Under the pieces are notes generated by a model. That model made no database searches. It worked only from the letters and a program-made list of their open reading frames with translations, and was not told where the DNA came from. Below, one piece after another: positions 30,241 to 43,729 of a stretch of DNA of 64,000 nucleotides. Each line of letters opens with the position of its first letter. Within the stretch, counting starts at the first letter, position 1. The position numbers and the translations under genes were made by a program. The stretch is from Pleuronectes platessa (Eukaryota; Chordata; Actinopteri; Pleuronectiformes; Pleuronectidae): NCBI RefSeq assembly GCF_947347685.1, contig NC_070639.1, forward strand, positions 6,192,516 to 6,256,515, read 5' to 3'.

Positions 30241-33139
30241 TTCGGCAAAGGTTTGTATCCTTTACCAACATCAGAATAAGTTTCGTTCAACCATGACTGT
30301 CATCCAACCTTGACTAAGCTTGTCATGATTCTGTGCCGTTGAACCTTTGAGAGACTTGTGGAGATACACAGACTTTAAAAGTAAGACAGTTTGGACTCGG
30401 AGCTCTTGGATTTCTTGTTTTTATATAGAAGCTGCTTTCCTTGTGTCACTTACTTCCCCCGTCTTTAACATGTTTCCTGCCCTTGTAATTGTCTGCACCT
30501 CATGTGTCTCCCCTGTGTTCAATTATCCCTTCCTGTTTCTCCATTCAGGATGCCCGTTTTGAGTCGTATTTCCTGAGTTCTATTTGCCTGCTCGCTTTTG
30601 GACTAATTATTTTTCCTGCACCTGTGCTCGCCGAAACGTAACCGAGCCTCTGTTTGGCTTAAGTTCAAGTGAGAGATCAGATAACATGTTTTCTGGGCAT
30701 GTGAGACACTGATAAATGACCTACTTGTCGTATAACTACAGTTTGAGCTCTTGATGGATGAGTATAAAAGTTGTTTTATTTACAAAGGTTGTGTCGTATC
30801 TGCTGCTGGGATTTTTAGATTCCCCTTCATTATCATGGAGTAAATTGAATTCAGTGTGTGGTGTCTAAGCAGGTTAATCAAAAACTTAAAGAGTTTCTGG
30901 TCCCAGTAATAAAGTCGATCTGTTCTGCTTAAGGTCTTTAACAAGTTCTGTGGGTTATTCTGAATAACTGAAACACTCTGCTTCTGATAGCAGCCGTTGA
31001 GGTGTTAAATGTTGTTTCAAATTATTTGACTGCTTCGATTAAAATCCCATTCTGCTCTTCTGTGATGTGGTAGAAAGTCCCAGAGATGGTTATCTGAAAA
31101 CCTCAAACTGCAAATAAAAGCCAAAGTATCTGCAGAGCTGGAAACCATGGAGGCTGAGTAAGGAAATATGTTGATGGTGTGATTCGAGAAACCCTTAAAT
31201 GAAATCTCTACATCTGTGTGTGAGGATGTGATAAAGCTGCAGAGCTGGAACAGTCTCAGTGCACTCTGTGTTTACTTGGCCTCCATTATCTTTTATTTGT
31301 AGGCTGATAGTGTCTCTTGGCAGGGAATAAACGGGCTGCAAATCAGAAATGTGTTTGAGTATGGGTATAAAGGAATTCATACACACAACCGGCATAAATA
31401 TGCAGGTGAGGAACGGGAATGCAACAAAGCTCTTTCCATTTCATTTTACTGTGTAAAACAAGGGGAAAAAAGGCTGAAAACAGCAGCTCTGATGTGTCCA
31501 TTAGCTGTGCAGAACAAAACAAACCCTCTCTGTGAATATGCACATTAGAGAATCAGCCTTAGCAAAAGCTTCACTCCTCAACACATTTGAATATGCAAAT
31601 GTTTCCCGGCACAAAAAAAGCCTTGACAAGCTGTTATTACATGATTCCTGTGGGTGCAGAGACAACAGTCTGAGGAGATATTAGAGGGAGCAGAGCAGGA
31701 GAGAGAGAGGAGAGCAGCCTCAGACAGTTGCTGGGGAGATGTGTGCATGTCGCTTGCATGTTTTTGGAATGTAATTGTGCCCGTGCTGACCAGAAAATGG
31801 GATGTGCACGTTCAAGGAAATAAACCCTGAAAACAATTGAAGACAGCAGAAAAATAGTCAGCTATGAGCTAAATCTGTCGAACAAGCCAACAAGGAGGCA
31901 GCCTTAAAACATCTGTAAAACTCTTAGCATCCTTAGCAGGCAGACAGACCTCAGTTTAAAACCTGCGCTACACTTTAAGAGTGTACGTCAATGTGCAGGG
32001 GGATGAACTTGTTGCATCTGATTTGTTCATTTGTTCGTTTTTATTTGTGTACCAGCTGGGGCAAAGTATAGTCTCCTGGTTGATTTGTATTTTATCTTCA
32101 CTGGGGGTCTAAGGAAGCACCTTAATAGCATGGATATCCCTGTCATTTATCGGCAATTTATAAAAGGGGCATCGTCAATTCTGTTTTTTTTTTTAATAAC
32201 CACATCCTGGTAGTCCTGTGTCTTCCATTTTTTTAATCTTAAGTGCAAAAGATCCCCGAACAGCTCCTCTTTTACAAATGGCAAAGATCAGTTAATGTTG
32301 CCGTAAAGGTCTTGCTGAGTCGTTATTGGACACAAATGTTCCCTCCAGACCTTAAAGTATATTATCTTATTATAATTATTGAAATTGCACAACCTTACTG
32401 CTGAATGAATATCATAAACATAAGCCTACATATAGGTCACATTAGCCACAAATAATTTATTGCATAGGAGTTGTATTATGATAAAATTCCTGCAATAAAG
32501 CAAACAAATTATTAGCCACAATAGTGGAAATAACTTTTTGAACAGCATGGTAAATTCACAAATTTTTATTAACAACTAGTTGTTAATACTGTATTTTCCT
32601 TGAGTAATATACCGAGATATTTCAAATTACACTTATGGTATTTGTTAATTTCATGTAGTTAATACCCAGGGTCCACTCTTTCAACTTTGTGTGTTGACTA
32701 CATCCTCTTGCGAGGGAGTCGGACAGCAGTGAAGGTCAAATGATAATTTGGAGGAAGAAGCAACAATGAGAAAAGGGAAGTGACTACACCTCCCATTCGA
32801 TGGTAATTTTGTAAAGGTCAGGGGGAAAATGTTAAAACTCTGAAGGGAATAAGAAACTGCAAATGGCACTGAATTTGGAAACGTGTTTGTCTGCCGAAGG
32901 TCCAATTTCTTCTGTTTAACTTTTGGCCCTGGTTTAGTGACATTTTAAACTACTTTCCAAGGTCAGGTTACTTCAACATCAGCATGAATAAAGAATTATC
33001 TGATGTAAACTGAAATCTTCACTTTGTTGGGGTTTTGGAGCCGAAGTTTCTCAGTTTGATACACAGAAAGTGACTCCACTACCAAACACTAAAACATACA
33101 TTTTCCTACGATTAAGGAAGCCCAAAGCATCTTGATTGT
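30241..33139. other. Non-coding stretch
   Basis: No coding exon recognised. 30410-30640 has the C/T-rich look of an LTR promoter region but no ends or target duplication. 31540-31660 is repeat-free and holds an octamer ATGCAAAT (about 31594). Confidence 0.45.
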
Positions 33140-33420
33140 CATCCATGTTAGAAGATTGGACATGGAGCAAACTAAAAAGTTAAAGTACGGGTGCCACAGA
33201 TTTTCTTCAAAGATGGTTTCTGTTATTTAAGCTAGTTTTTATCACACATATGTTCAAGTGTTGGTTTAAATTTGTTCTATTCAGACTATATAACCCGGGG
33301 GAAACATCATGATTGACAGCTGGGACTGACTTGCTATTGGTTGAGCATTTTGGTGGCACCTTGATACCATGGGTCCCCACCACCGTCACTACTTTGCAGA
33401 CTCTTATGTAAAGCAAGAAT
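33140..33420. repeat. Family C-related repeat
   Basis: Contains GACATGGAGCAAACTAAAAA (near 33160), a TCTGTTATTTAAG block and GATTGACAGC.. TATTGGTTGAGCATT. The same order appears at 58650-58850. Both are diverged. Confidence 0.5.
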
Positions 33421-34899
33421 TGTATTGCTGTTGAAATGTGTTATATGATTAACAGTCACCTAATGTCGAGTAAGAAGGTAACCAGCTCTGACCCTGTGAA
33501 ATCTTTTAAAGTACATTGAAGGAAACAATCTTTAACAACTAGGTCATTTTTTGATTTATTGCTTGTTACATGAAACTCTGAGTCTCTCATTTTAACGGCC
33601 AGTATTATGTTAATGTTGTCAAAAGAATGCTCTGCACTGCAGGTGTCCATCCACGGTACTTACAACAACGTTGATCTTCTTGAGTTTGACTCATGGAGCG
33701 AAGACCTCATCGGGTTCACTAAAGGTGTGGACATACACTGAGAGTTTCAGGGTCAAACCTTACTGTCCTGAAATTTGTACATGTGAGGTATACTTACTGA
33801 GAGTTATTTTAGTTTTCTTCTGGAGTTATGTCAATCTGCAGCATGTGGGGAGTGTCACAAAGGACCCAAACTCCCTCTTCCACTTATAAGCCCCTAATTC
33901 AAATTCATTGTACTGATCGTCTAAACAGGTAGACTCTCCAATAACCAAAGAAGACTCTCCTAGAGAGCCACCAGTAAGAGATGCTGCACTGGAGACCCTG
34001 TTATGCCCAAATCAGGAATGAGGACAAATATCAGAGAGCCTGAACCAATTCGCCAAGGGCTAAGATAAAAAAAACACAACTACTCGAGAAAAATGTTCAG
34101 CCAAATTATGAATTCAAAAAACTTGAATATGTGCCATCGTTTTGTCATCTTTTGATATTTTGCATTTTCTGTTTGCAACGACAGTGGTTGGTTAGTTACA
34201 GTCTAAACCAATACGACTACACCTGTTGGGACCCCTCTTCTGAGATCCCCTGCTGATTTGGCCTGGTTTTCTAGCCCCCCAGTTTCCATGGGCTGCCATG
34301 TGGAGGCACAGCGGGACTCTTGATGACTGACATTAAGGCACTGACATTAAAATGTAAATCCTTTACATTTTGTGAAGTGCCTTCACATCACCCCATAGCA
34401 GGATTGTCACGAGCGCCCACGATAAAGTTAGAAAAAAGGGAAGGAAGAGAAAAGTGGGTCCCCTCCATCATAACAAAGGCTGCACATACACTGCAGAGTT
34501 GTTGAATGTCCATCTGCATGTATAAGAGGAACTTGGAGTTCAAAGTACCAACTGCATTTTCTATTACAACACATGCAGTATTCAACATCCTGTCGAAGTT
34601 TTTTGGGGCTGCCAGTTATGCATACCCTACGGTATAAGTGATTCAGGATCTTCTTCCAGAGGACAGGCAACCACTGTAAGTTAGAAGGTTCTGACATTGA
34701 ACCAGGTGCCAGGGTGCCCAGACACTGATGTGACAGAGCCGTCACCTCTGGCTGTTACAAAAGACAGTCGCAATAAAAACATAAATTTCTCCCGTTGTTA
34801 AATCTGGCTCGTGGGCCACATCGAAGGAGAGATATGTAAGATCTCAGCTTTTACAAACCGACGTGATTTTATTAGATAACAATATTAAAGGTCATAAAC
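33421..34899. other. Non-coding stretch
   Basis: No gene, RNA or terminal repeats recognised. Confidence 0.45.
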
Positions 34900-35110
34900 C
34901 CCCCCTATCATTTTTCTGTTATTTCAGAAAGTTCTTATCACACTGGTGTTTGTCAATTTCTTCAAGGTAAGTTTGCACTTAATTAGACATTTGATGCTAT
35001 AAAACAGGGTGAAAGGTAATGATTGACAGTGTGCGTGTTTGGAGTAACTCCGGCTCCACCCCCTGATTCTGGCTGCAAATTACATAACTGCTCAAGTTAG
35101 TTAGTGACCA
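34900..35110. repeat. Family C-related repeat
   Basis: Shares TTATCACACTGGTGTTTGT, GATGCTATAAAA and TAATGATTGACAG with 58730-58830 and 33240-33330. Confidence 0.45.
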
Positions 35111-35770
35111 AACTTAGTCAGTCTTCTCAAAAATGTAAGAGCATTTCTTAAATGAGTTGAACATATGAGTTTATTTTAAGTTATGGTAGTTTTGGTGTTT
35201 CAATTAAATGAAAATGATACTTAGTCACATTTAAATATCAAAGTTAAGATGCGTAAAAACATGTTTATTTGTACATGTCCAGGTTACTTACACAAACATT
35301 GGCTTGAATTATCAACATCCTGCGGTGTGATTTTCACTGCTTCTGTCCATACATCTCTACAGATTTTAGCTTGCAGGTCTTTACAGTCTCTACAACAGAT
35401 CCTCTAGATCTAACTGTCACAATTAACATCAGAGTTGGTTGTATTTTTTGTGTAAATGCACCGTTGAATGAATAAAAACAAAGTTGAATAGAAAAGAATA
35501 AGAATACAATCTTTTCAGTGGCTCAGACATTCACAGTGAACACTGAAGCCACTCATGACCTGACCTCTTGAACAGTGATTCAGCCAAATGTCAAGTAACA
35601 ATAAAGGGAGAAAGATACAATACGACACACACAATAAAAAAGCGGACATGAATAGGCTGCCAATTTCTTTTCTACCAGCCTGAAAGGTCAAGAAGCACTT
35701 AATATATGTTCCTACATGTCAGAATAACTTACATATAATAACTATTTGAAAATACTGTCACAAACTGATG

Positions 35771-35772
<2 letters not shown>
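35111..35772. other. Non-coding stretch
   Basis: AT-rich, nothing recognised. Confidence 0.45.

Positions 35773-35849
<77 letters not shown>
35773..35849. repeat. (AC)n microsatellite, about 38 units
   Basis: A perfect AC run of 77 bases. Confidence 0.98.
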
Positions 35850-35851
<2 letters not shown>

Positions 35852-38800
35852 TGCATGGACACAGTCACACACTGCTCCATTCAGCCGGATGGTTAAATGC
35901 CATTAGAGCTGACAGTGTGAGTGGGCAGAAGGGCAGCCAGTCATTTACTGAAGGGTGCTCACTCTGAAGTGTGTGATGCTTGTAAACAGACTTCACCATC
36001 AGTCCAGGTCCTAACACACAGATGTGCTAAAGCTCCTCACATTAGACAAGCGTAAAGAAGGTAAATCGTGAATCTCTAGAGTTTCATGTTTCCATCACTG
36101 TCAACAAGAGCCTATACAAACCTGGGTCTACTGCAGAGTCAATTGGCCTGGGAGTGAATGATGTATCCATTGGTATCCGTGCATCCAATTCCGGTGCAGA
36201 CTAAAGCCAGATGTTGCCAGGTTTTGTGACCAGTGGAAAAGGGGCTTCAGAGAAACAAAGGTCATGTAGGATGAGCTTCTCAGACACCATGTCTCCACTT
36301 ATGCAGATATATTGTTGGCAGTGCCAGAAAACAGAGCTTTTCAGAAGACGTATATGAAGTCAGATACAGGATTACATAAAATATCTTCTCAGTGATCAAA
36401 TTCTGTAGGTCAATTGACAAGATTTACGGAACAGACCCTTATCCAGAGGCACAATACTGCAGAAGAATGATTTAAATTCAATTGATTAAAAACGAATGAC
36501 AAAGCAGCTCGACCAAATCTGTAGGGAGGATGAATAAATTCTGCTTAAACCTTTCAATAGACCTTTTCTGCACAAGCCCTATCACATTTGACCTAAAATG
36601 AGCAAGTGCCTGTTATTTGACTTTAATAACCCTGGTATCCTCTCGAAGCAAACCCCTTAAAATATCACATAGCAATTCAAGGAGCACTTTTTTTATGGCA
36701 CACGTATTCCCTTTACTAGACATCAGTTGGTTTGTAGACATGCATCCATCCGTGCATCAATCGGTGCGAAGTAGACTTTTTATTTGAACTGAGAAAAAGA
36801 GCAAATCGGTTAATTTGGTTTAATTTGATTGCCACTGTTTGCCACGGCATCACCAACTTTGCAAGCAGTACTCCACATTAGTTTGAATGTCGCAAATAAA
36901 TACCCTTGTCGCTCAAACATAATATGTTCAGCGGTGAAGACTAAAAGCAAGAGCGAGACCTGGAGAGACCAAAGCCTTTAGATTATTTTTGTTCTATTGT
37001 ATAATGCTGACTCAGCTTCCTGCAGTTGGCCCGAAAGTCAGAATTAAAAACAACTAACCAAACCATGTTTCAGTTTGATCCACAATTCAATTTGGCACCA
37101 TTGGTCAAACAAAGTAGGTCTGAAAACACCCTTTAAGTTTTCAAATATTACGTGTATAATTGCGTGAGCAGGGGCAAGAGGAGACATAAGTTACATCACT
37201 GGGATTTTTGTAATATGACCAGTCAGCTTCGAAAAACACTGAGCAGCTCAGACTGATCCAAGTGATCAGTGCAATGCAGACTACCTGGACCTGAGGCAGC
37301 TATGAACACACACTATACAGATTTTTTTATTTTTGTCATCACAGACTTCTTTCTTTTTGATTTGGGTTTATTGGCGGATGGCAACAAACCTGCAGCCATT
37401 ATGTTTCAGCTCGACAAAGTCCATAAAATTGGTTGTTTTGCTGCTTTCACTCCTTTTATTTCCATCATCACACCCAAACAGCCATAAATCTTCGATAATC
37501 TTCCAAGCATTGTGGTCTCTGAAGGTTTGTTTCCCTGATAGCACTTTATTCTTGCACATTGAATTCAGCCACAGTTTTCTCATCAAAAAGAGGGTGTGAA
37601 GTCACTTTGTGGAGAGCAAACACAAAATCCACCTAAAACTCAGTTTCAACAAATTGGTCTCATAATTTGCACCTTTCCCTTCGCACGCACTGATGATAAA
37701 TGTAACCTTCATTTGTCTAATGAAATTAAAAGCGTCTCTGTTTAAGAGGAACCTGCATAATGCATCTCTGTGCAATTCCTGTGGGGACAGTTTAATGGCA
37801 ACAAACAGCAAACACAACAAATGAGGAGGGAAACTCCATTTTCCCCTCAGCGCTGCATCCGTACACATCCCTAATTTGAGCCTGACATTGCAGACAAATT
37901 TTCCAGATCCTCCTTTCAGCCCGTAGCCAAATCAAAAAGTTCCAGATCATTAAGAAGGGTTAAGGTTGCTATACTGCTAATGAGAGACCCAATTAGCTTT
38001 TATCAAAACAAAGAAACGGGAGGGTGAAACTCAGAGGAACAGTTTCCCTCCTGTACAAAATATCGCTGACTTTTTGCCAAGTTTGCACAGACTGAGAGAA
38101 AGATGGAGAGAGAAAGGTAAGAATTGTAAAAGTGATTATATTTATCAGTTTTCTTTTTATACATGACAGACAAAATATATATTTTTTTTAAATGAGACAG
38201 AGGCAGGGACGCAATGCAAAGATTTATGAGTGATGCTGAAGAGTGAATCTTGTCATAGCATAAGACAAGTAAAACATTGATCCCGTGTTGGAGAAATGAA
38301 TTTGTAAAAAAATAATATAAATACAAAAACTGATACAATGTGTGCATAATATACACCTTTTAGTACAGAGGGAAATATTTGTATGGAACGCGAGTTAAGT
38401 GTGGTGGCACTGGATGATTGCACAAGGATCTATGTATTTGTGCATCATTTATCGCCCCTTAACAGGACCATGATTTTTAAAATGAACTTCATGCTGTATT
38501 GAAGAAGACTTGAGACCATAAACTCCTCAGGAAAATGTTTAGTGATGTTGTAAACAAAGGAGAAGTAGAATTTCTCCGTACCCAGAGTCTACGACCGTTT
38601 TTATCTATGCTTGCCACTCGGCAGCCATCTGGGTCGCGCCCTTGTAAATTAGGACTAACAAGACCAGGCTCCTATTTGAATCAATAGGGAGAGAGTAAAC
38701 TGCCTGTTCATTGACAACGACATAATCGCCAGTCAAATGTGACAGTGTTTATGATCATGTGGTGATTAGTCACTGGTAAACATCACATAAGCAGAGCCAA

Positions 38801-40492
38801 TGAAGAACCCACAGCAGCATGTAACTAAAAGAAGCTAGAGGGCACAAAGGGAAGCCAGCCGCCCCCCTGTGCCTCCAGGCAGCGCAGGAAACATGATGGC
38901 TTCACAACAAAGCTCGTACATTTAAGATTTATAAGCATCATGGAATAATTTGGGTAAAAATTGGAGACTAGAGGCAATGTGAGAATAGAATAAAAAGGGG
39001 TTGGATTACAACTTTACCCCAAAGCTCTTATGCCTGTCTCATGTTGTGACAAGTCATGCATCACAGAAAACAAATTGCTCTGCTCCAGTGTGGATGCATC
39101 CCTGCACACAGGTGCAGACACAGGAGCTGAGTTCACTGACAGATGTTGATTGGTGCCACCCCTTATCTTAACTTGGCAAATTCTTCATCTGCTGATTTGG
39201 CTTCTGCCCATATATATCATAGTTTTATGGGATTTCAGATATTCATCTGATTTCTGATATTTCAACTTTATGAGCTGAAGTGGCCAACTGAGTAGTTAGT
39301 TTAGTGAGTCACAGATTCCGAGAGCACATGATCTTCAGAGACCGAGCACTGAGGAGGATGTTGTATCTGTAACATTAATACAATCTACTAAAACTTGAGA
39401 TTTATTTTCGACTGAACTGCAATTAATGTCATGGCCTGTTTGATGAGTTGTAGATATGTTAATACTGAACATGTTTGTCAAACATTCACAAACAAAATAT
39501 TAGTTAATCTGGCAGAACAAATGTAGTGATGCATGTGAAGTTAAGTTTATATATTCATCACATTTCATGTGATAAGCACAGACTTGATATGCGTCAATAT
39601 AACAAACAACGAAACACAACAAATACATTGCTTGAATTAACATGCGAAATGAATCAAATTTATATATAATTATATATTGCCGATGTAAAACATTAAGCCA
39701 AAAATACATAGTTAAAAAAGTGATATAAATAAAGAGAATAAAATAAAGAAAAAAGACAACTAAAACAACACATTCAAGTTTTTTATACTATACTATACTT
39801 TACTACACTACACAATACTATTTTGTATGTCGTATATTGTCGTATATTTTTATATGCAGAAGAAACATTCACAGTGTAAAATGTTCTTTTCACCTATGTT
39901 ATGTTATATTTCTGGCACAAGAAAGGGGTTTTCACATTGTTGATTCTTTCTACAGACTGTAGATGGCTACCTAGAACCAGATCGCTCAAATCTTTCTAGG
40001 TCAGAAAACAGATTCTTATATCACTGAAGGGGTATTTTGTATATTCATTCTAAAAGCCACACAATTTTTTTTAAGTTGGAACTTCTAAACAGTGTCTTTG
40101 TTGTGCAGCTGCAATACTGCATGCACAGTTAAATATTCCACCATATAAATTCAGGTATAAGTTATTTTTATACTTTTCTAAAGAATTTGTCGTTCGCTGT
40201 TTATCTAAAAGACTGTGCACAGGTCTGTCCAGAGGTTCACTGTAGAAGCAAAGAAGGAAAAAAACGAAAGAGAGGAGAGAAGGAGAATGAAGGAGACAAA
40301 GCACCATTATTTTAAGCCCGTAGGTCAATGACAGACAGAGCTGCTGGCAAATTAAAGGAGAAGAAAGAAGAGAGCCCTAAAAATGTTTTAGGGGCACTTT
40401 CTTTTCTTCTTTTTCAAATTGATCTCTTCCACACCACATCCTTTTTCTTTTCTTTTAATCAACTCCCTCTCTCACACCCCCAAACTCTCCTT

Positions 40493-40493
<1 letters not shown>
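35850..40493. other. Long non-coding stretch
   Basis: Mostly repeat-free with no recognisable exon. The composition (for example 36480-36960 and 37260-38000) would suit intronic or conserved non-coding DNA. TA-rich low complexity lies near 39780-39850. Confidence 0.45.

Positions 40494-40562
<69 letters not shown>
40494..40562. repeat. (CT)n microsatellite
   Basis: About 28 CT units with a single interruption near the end, followed by C/T-rich sequence. Confidence 0.97.
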
Positions 40563-40974
40563 CCCTCTTTATCTCTGTTTCCTCTCTGAAAGCTCGTCTG
40601 AAGCACAGCTTCATCTCCGGGGACCGCAGGCCTCTCCGTCTCCATCAGCATCTTCCCTGCTCTGCGTTCTCCTACTCCCTGTCTTTCTTCTCAGAGTTGT
40701 CAGATCAGCAGAAAGAGCAGCGGCTGCTCTGTTTGCCAAGTCGCACGTCCACTATATTGTGACCAAAGATTCATCACAGCAGTGACAAATGGCTGGAAAT
40801 CACAGGATCCACTGCAGCAAGGTTTTGGGTTACCCTTTTAGTCTCTTCTTTCAGGAACCAATATTTGGGTGATTTGCTGTTTAAAATATTCTGTGGCAAA
40901 AGCCAAAAATAAGTAGCCTGTTGATTAATTGAGATTTTTTTTTAATTAACAACTTCACCATTCATTTAACACAT
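40563..40974. other. Non-coding stretch, C/T-rich at start
   Basis: A frame runs through 40563-40762 but has no family resemblance and depends on the CT repeat. Confidence 0.4.
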
Positions 40975-41520
40975 CGACTCTATATAAAGACGGGCAAACC
41001 GTGTGGCTCTGGCTAAGGGGGTAGAGTGGGTCTTCCGCTTCCTAACCCTATCTACAAATATAGCCAAAATATCCAAATCGGACGGTCCATAGGAGCCACG
41101 ATAGCAAGGTCCTGCCGATATTCTCTCTTGACCAATCATGACTTAGTCTCAGCTGTGACTGTCATTTCAACGCTTTCTTATAATATCTTATAACTAATTA
41201 ATACCACACTTACTGGAAAAACACTCATTAGAGTGACGGGAACCATCTTTGTACTTTTACCTTTTATTTTGGTCCATGTCCAATCCACGAACACATAGAG
41301 GAGGAGGTGGCAATCATTTCTATGTTTTTTATTAGTATTTTTATTATTATATCATAACTATTTTTTTATGATTCACAGCTGAAACTGACTTTGATTGGTC
41401 GAGCTAGTGTATCAATACCTTGGCTCTAAATAATGTGTTGTTTCGTACTTCCTTCCCAAAATGAGTCACATGGGTTCGCATCGTCTCTTAGCCCCACAAA
41501 ACCGGTACCACTCCAGCCTA
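40975..41520. repeat. Family C-related repeat with a SINE head fragment
   Basis: CGACTCTATATAAAGACGGG (40975-40994) is a family C-like end. At 41001-41043 the tRNA-like head of the SINE (GTGTGGCTCTGGCTAAGGGG...) has been inserted in truncated form. Further on, TTTTGGTCCATGTCCAATCC (about 41268) mirrors the GGACATGGAGCAAA block of 33160 in reverse orientation. Confidence 0.45.
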
Positions 41521-43082
41521 TTTTTTAGTATTTCAATGATCCCAGTACAAGCCGTGCACCCTGACCCTCAGCCATTCTTAAGTGACTGTGTTGTGTCTGT
41601 ACTTCATTTACATTTCCCTCACACTCTGTTTGCTCCGTTGCACCTGTTACGTCTGAGGTTGTTTGAAGCCTCTCAGCTTCACCCTGATTTTTATTTCATA
41701 CATTACAATACTGAGTTTATCAGTGCTATCCCAGGATTATTTCTGTGACATTTCCAGCATTTTTTTATTTTCTTAAACTTCAACCGGTGCTGCTTCTGGT
41801 TAACTCTGAATAATTCATATACGCTTGACATGGAGCGTTGCTTGTGTCTGGTCCTTGTCAGTGCAGGATGATAGAGATGGCACATAAAGGCAGTGGTGTG
41901 TGGAGAAATAAACCAATAGCCTGCCAGAGGCAAAAAAGCCTCATAGTCCAGGGAAACACTTTCATCCAGTCGTGCTCATAAAGGACAATTTACAGCCGCC
42001 TGGGGCTTTGACCAAGGCTGAGGTGTGTTTGTGGCCATATGGGAGTCTGAGTATAGTTTTGTTCATAGGGGTGTGACCAATGTGTCTTGTAAAATCAAAT
42101 TTGATTTGTTTGCTTGTCAACATGCTCACTCACTCACACACAGAAACACATTGAACACCTGACTACATTGTTAATATCTTTTTATATTTGACGCAGCCTG
42201 TACAAACTTCATCTGATTGTTAAGAGAAATCAATCTTGTGTTTCCAACCTTTGACGACACACTTAGAATACTCTGCTCCTCATGAACAAAAGGTGTATTC
42301 AATATTACAAATGGTGTCTCCGTCCTCTGGGCCACGCACTCCGCATCTTGATTAGACAATCATAAAAGGTCTGATGGTTATCTATCAGGTGAATCAAGGT
42401 ATGCCTTTACACCTATGTTATAGATGTGTTCATTACCTTAACATAAAAAAAGAAAGAATCTGAGTTGTACACATGCAGCCTGCAGTAACACGTCTTACAC
42501 ATGATGAACAACTTCCTCTGTCTCCTCCATTGTTTTCTGTGAACAATCAGAGGAGCTGCATTTGTGTCTCAATTGCTGAAGCGATCAGGAGTCACCCGAG
42601 AAAACCTGAACACATGAGGAGTGAGAGAAGAGACGTGAACACCGCCTCTCTCTCTCCTCGGGCTGATAAACAGCACAGCACTGTAGCTTTTTAAATGGAA
42701 CACACAGACGTTGAGACACACACATACAGACTGTTGGGGGGAAATGACTTGATGACAGGCTGAAAACCAGCTGACAGATATTTTTGTTCATTATCTTAAA
42801 CAGTTATGACACAGAGCAAATCATAGAAAAAAATAGTCCCTCACAGCAATTACTCTGACGGGTGAACATGTCAAATGCTGATACATGTTGTGTGACATGA
42901 TTAAACCAAAAATTCTACTCATCACTTTTAATGCAATAAATGGCCTCAATCCAAACTATGTATGGATTTATTAAGCCCTAAGAGCCTGCGTGTTCTCAAG
43001 GGAGCCCGGTTTGTCATTCCCAGTGAACAGGCCTTTTTTGTTGGAGCCCCTGAACTGTAGAGCAGTTTGAGATGAGACTATA
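41521..43082. other. Non-coding stretch
   Basis: No exon recognised. 41950-42060 is repeat-free and could be conserved non-coding DNA. Confidence 0.4.
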
Positions 43083-43339
43083 GACTGTAAATAAAGATGA
43101 ATGACATGTCTCCACTCATTTTCATACTCATCGTCCGATCGTAGGTCAGTGTCAGCTGTCAATCATGACATTTCACCCTGTCATACTTTATCTTTTAATG
43201 TGGTCCCATCCATTAACACGGAGGAGGCAGGGATTGATACATATATTGCATCCTGGCACCGGGGGGCGGGGGGATTGAGACACTTTGTCTTCAGCTTTGG
43301 GGAGCTGCCATGTTGTCCACCTTTAGGTACAGTCAAGGG
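43083..43339. mobile_element. MITE-like element, family C (clear inverted ends)
   Basis: Left end AGACTGTAAATAAAGATGAA then TGACATG. The right end CATGTTGTCC...GTACAGTC is its imperfect reverse complement (about 20 of 26 positions). The interior of about 205 bases is non-coding and includes a GGGGGGCGGGGGG run near 43261. This is the best-preserved pair of family C ends in the window. Confidence 0.58.
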
Positions 43340-43658
43340 GCCGGACAAGAAATATCCTTAGTGTCTTCATAAAACATTTGATCGGAATTTGACATATGCA
43401 GTGTTTTACCTCATGTGACACTTAATTTCTATATTCTCAACCTTGTTTCGATTGCTCTTTTCGTCTGAGTTTTTTTTTTTTTTCTGTCAAGCACTTTGTA
43501 ACTTTGTTTGGAAAAGTAAATATGTTTTTCGGGCATTCAACCTTCTTAAATTTCTACAGCACAGATCAACTGCTATGATCTTAAAACTGTTGCTGTCCAT
43601 GGTGCTGAAGAGAATGAGGCGTTAACTTCTGCCGTCTCTGACACATACTGTATAAGAA

Positions 43659-43661
<3 letters not shown>
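43340..43661. other. Non-coding spacer
   Basis: Nothing recognised apart from a T13 run near 43470. Confidence 0.45.

Positions 43662-43728
<67 letters not shown>
43662..43728. repeat. (TC)n microsatellite, about 33 units
   Basis: An uninterrupted CT/TC run of 66-67 bases. Confidence 0.98.

Positions 43729-43729
<1 letters not shown>

Noticed and set aside
30310..30660. A second solo LTR
   Set aside because: The C/T-rich promoter-like look is similar to the 275-722 LTR, but no TG/CA borders, poly(A) signal in place, or target duplication could be found.
35773..35849. CRISPR-like or telomere-like repeat
   Set aside because: It is a plain (AC)n microsatellite, like the other dinucleotide arrays in the window; there are no spacers.
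40328..40762. Protein-coding exon with a Ser/Leu repeat
   Set aside because: The frame runs through a (CT)n microsatellite and its C-terminal part resembles no known protein.
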